The position numbers and the translations under genes were made by a program. This document shows positions 63,998-64,000 of a stretch of 64,000 bases of DNA, one piece after another. Each line of letters opens with the position of its first letter. The first letter of the stretch is position 1. The stretch is from Pseudopithomyces maydicus (taxonomy: Eukaryota; Ascomycota; Dothideomycetes; Pleosporales; Didymosphaeriaceae), in contig JANTUC010000002.1 in NCBI GenBank assembly GCA_026873275.1, positions 1,736,001-1,800,000 on the forward strand, in the 5' to 3' direction. The notes beneath the pieces are model-generated. The model saw only the letters and a program-made list of their open reading frames with translations. It was not told where the DNA came from and searched no databases.

Positions 63998-64000
63998 CTA

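Overview
The window looks like nuclear DNA of a filamentous ascomycete, most likely a Dothideomycete (class is an inference). Genes are spread on both strands and most carry 0-3 short introns of 46-86 bp with GTRNGT-like donors and CTRAY-like branch sites. The families present are typical of Pezizomycotina: a HET-domain protein, a Zn2Cys6 regulator, GH54 arabinofuranosidase, GPI-anchored wall proteins, TCO89, Las17/WASP and a ferric reductase. No rRNA, convincing tRNA, CRISPR array or intact transposon was seen.

Region 1 (1-20.7 kb) reads as an accessory compartment. It holds small secreted or membrane-anchored proteins (791, 8693, 9368, 17278), three tandem paralogues of a DEDDh exonuclease fused to zinc-knuckle modules (2317-7467), an F-box-like gene (10001-11159), a GH54/CBM42 arabinofuranosidase next to a Zn2Cys6 regulator (11719-15842), and a HET-domain gene (18349-20208). 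Intergenic stretches are longer and look AT-richer than further right.

Region 2 (21-64 kb) is mostly conserved cellular machinery: a SAP-domain membrane protein, a nuclear protein with a C-terminal Myb/SANT-like module, a PP2A activator (PTPA/Rrd), two disordered proteins, TORC1 subunit TCO89, a GPI wall protein, a 1348-residue coiled-coil/low-complexity protein, a C2HC-type zinc-finger protein, an ABC-F ATPase, a methyltransferase, a GrpB-fold protein, an S33 secreted peptidase, Las17/WASP, a conserved fungal protein of unknown function, a CNL1-like BLOC-1 subunit, and a ferric reductase running off the right edge.

The most interesting biology is the DEDDh/zinc-knuckle triplet. Copies 2 and 3 keep all five catalytic residues. 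Copy 1 keeps the fold and two zinc modules but has lost every catalytic residue, so it looks like a pseudo-exonuclease beside two active sisters. The family resembles Gfd2/YDR514C and QIP-type nucleases.

A cross-cutting quality signal: seven gene models are intact except for single-base losses, ten in all, almost every one in a short homopolymer. In each case adding the missing base or bases restores both the family motif and a total length divisible by three. Base-calling or assembly error is the simplest explanation, so frame breaks here should not be read as pseudogenes without read evidence.
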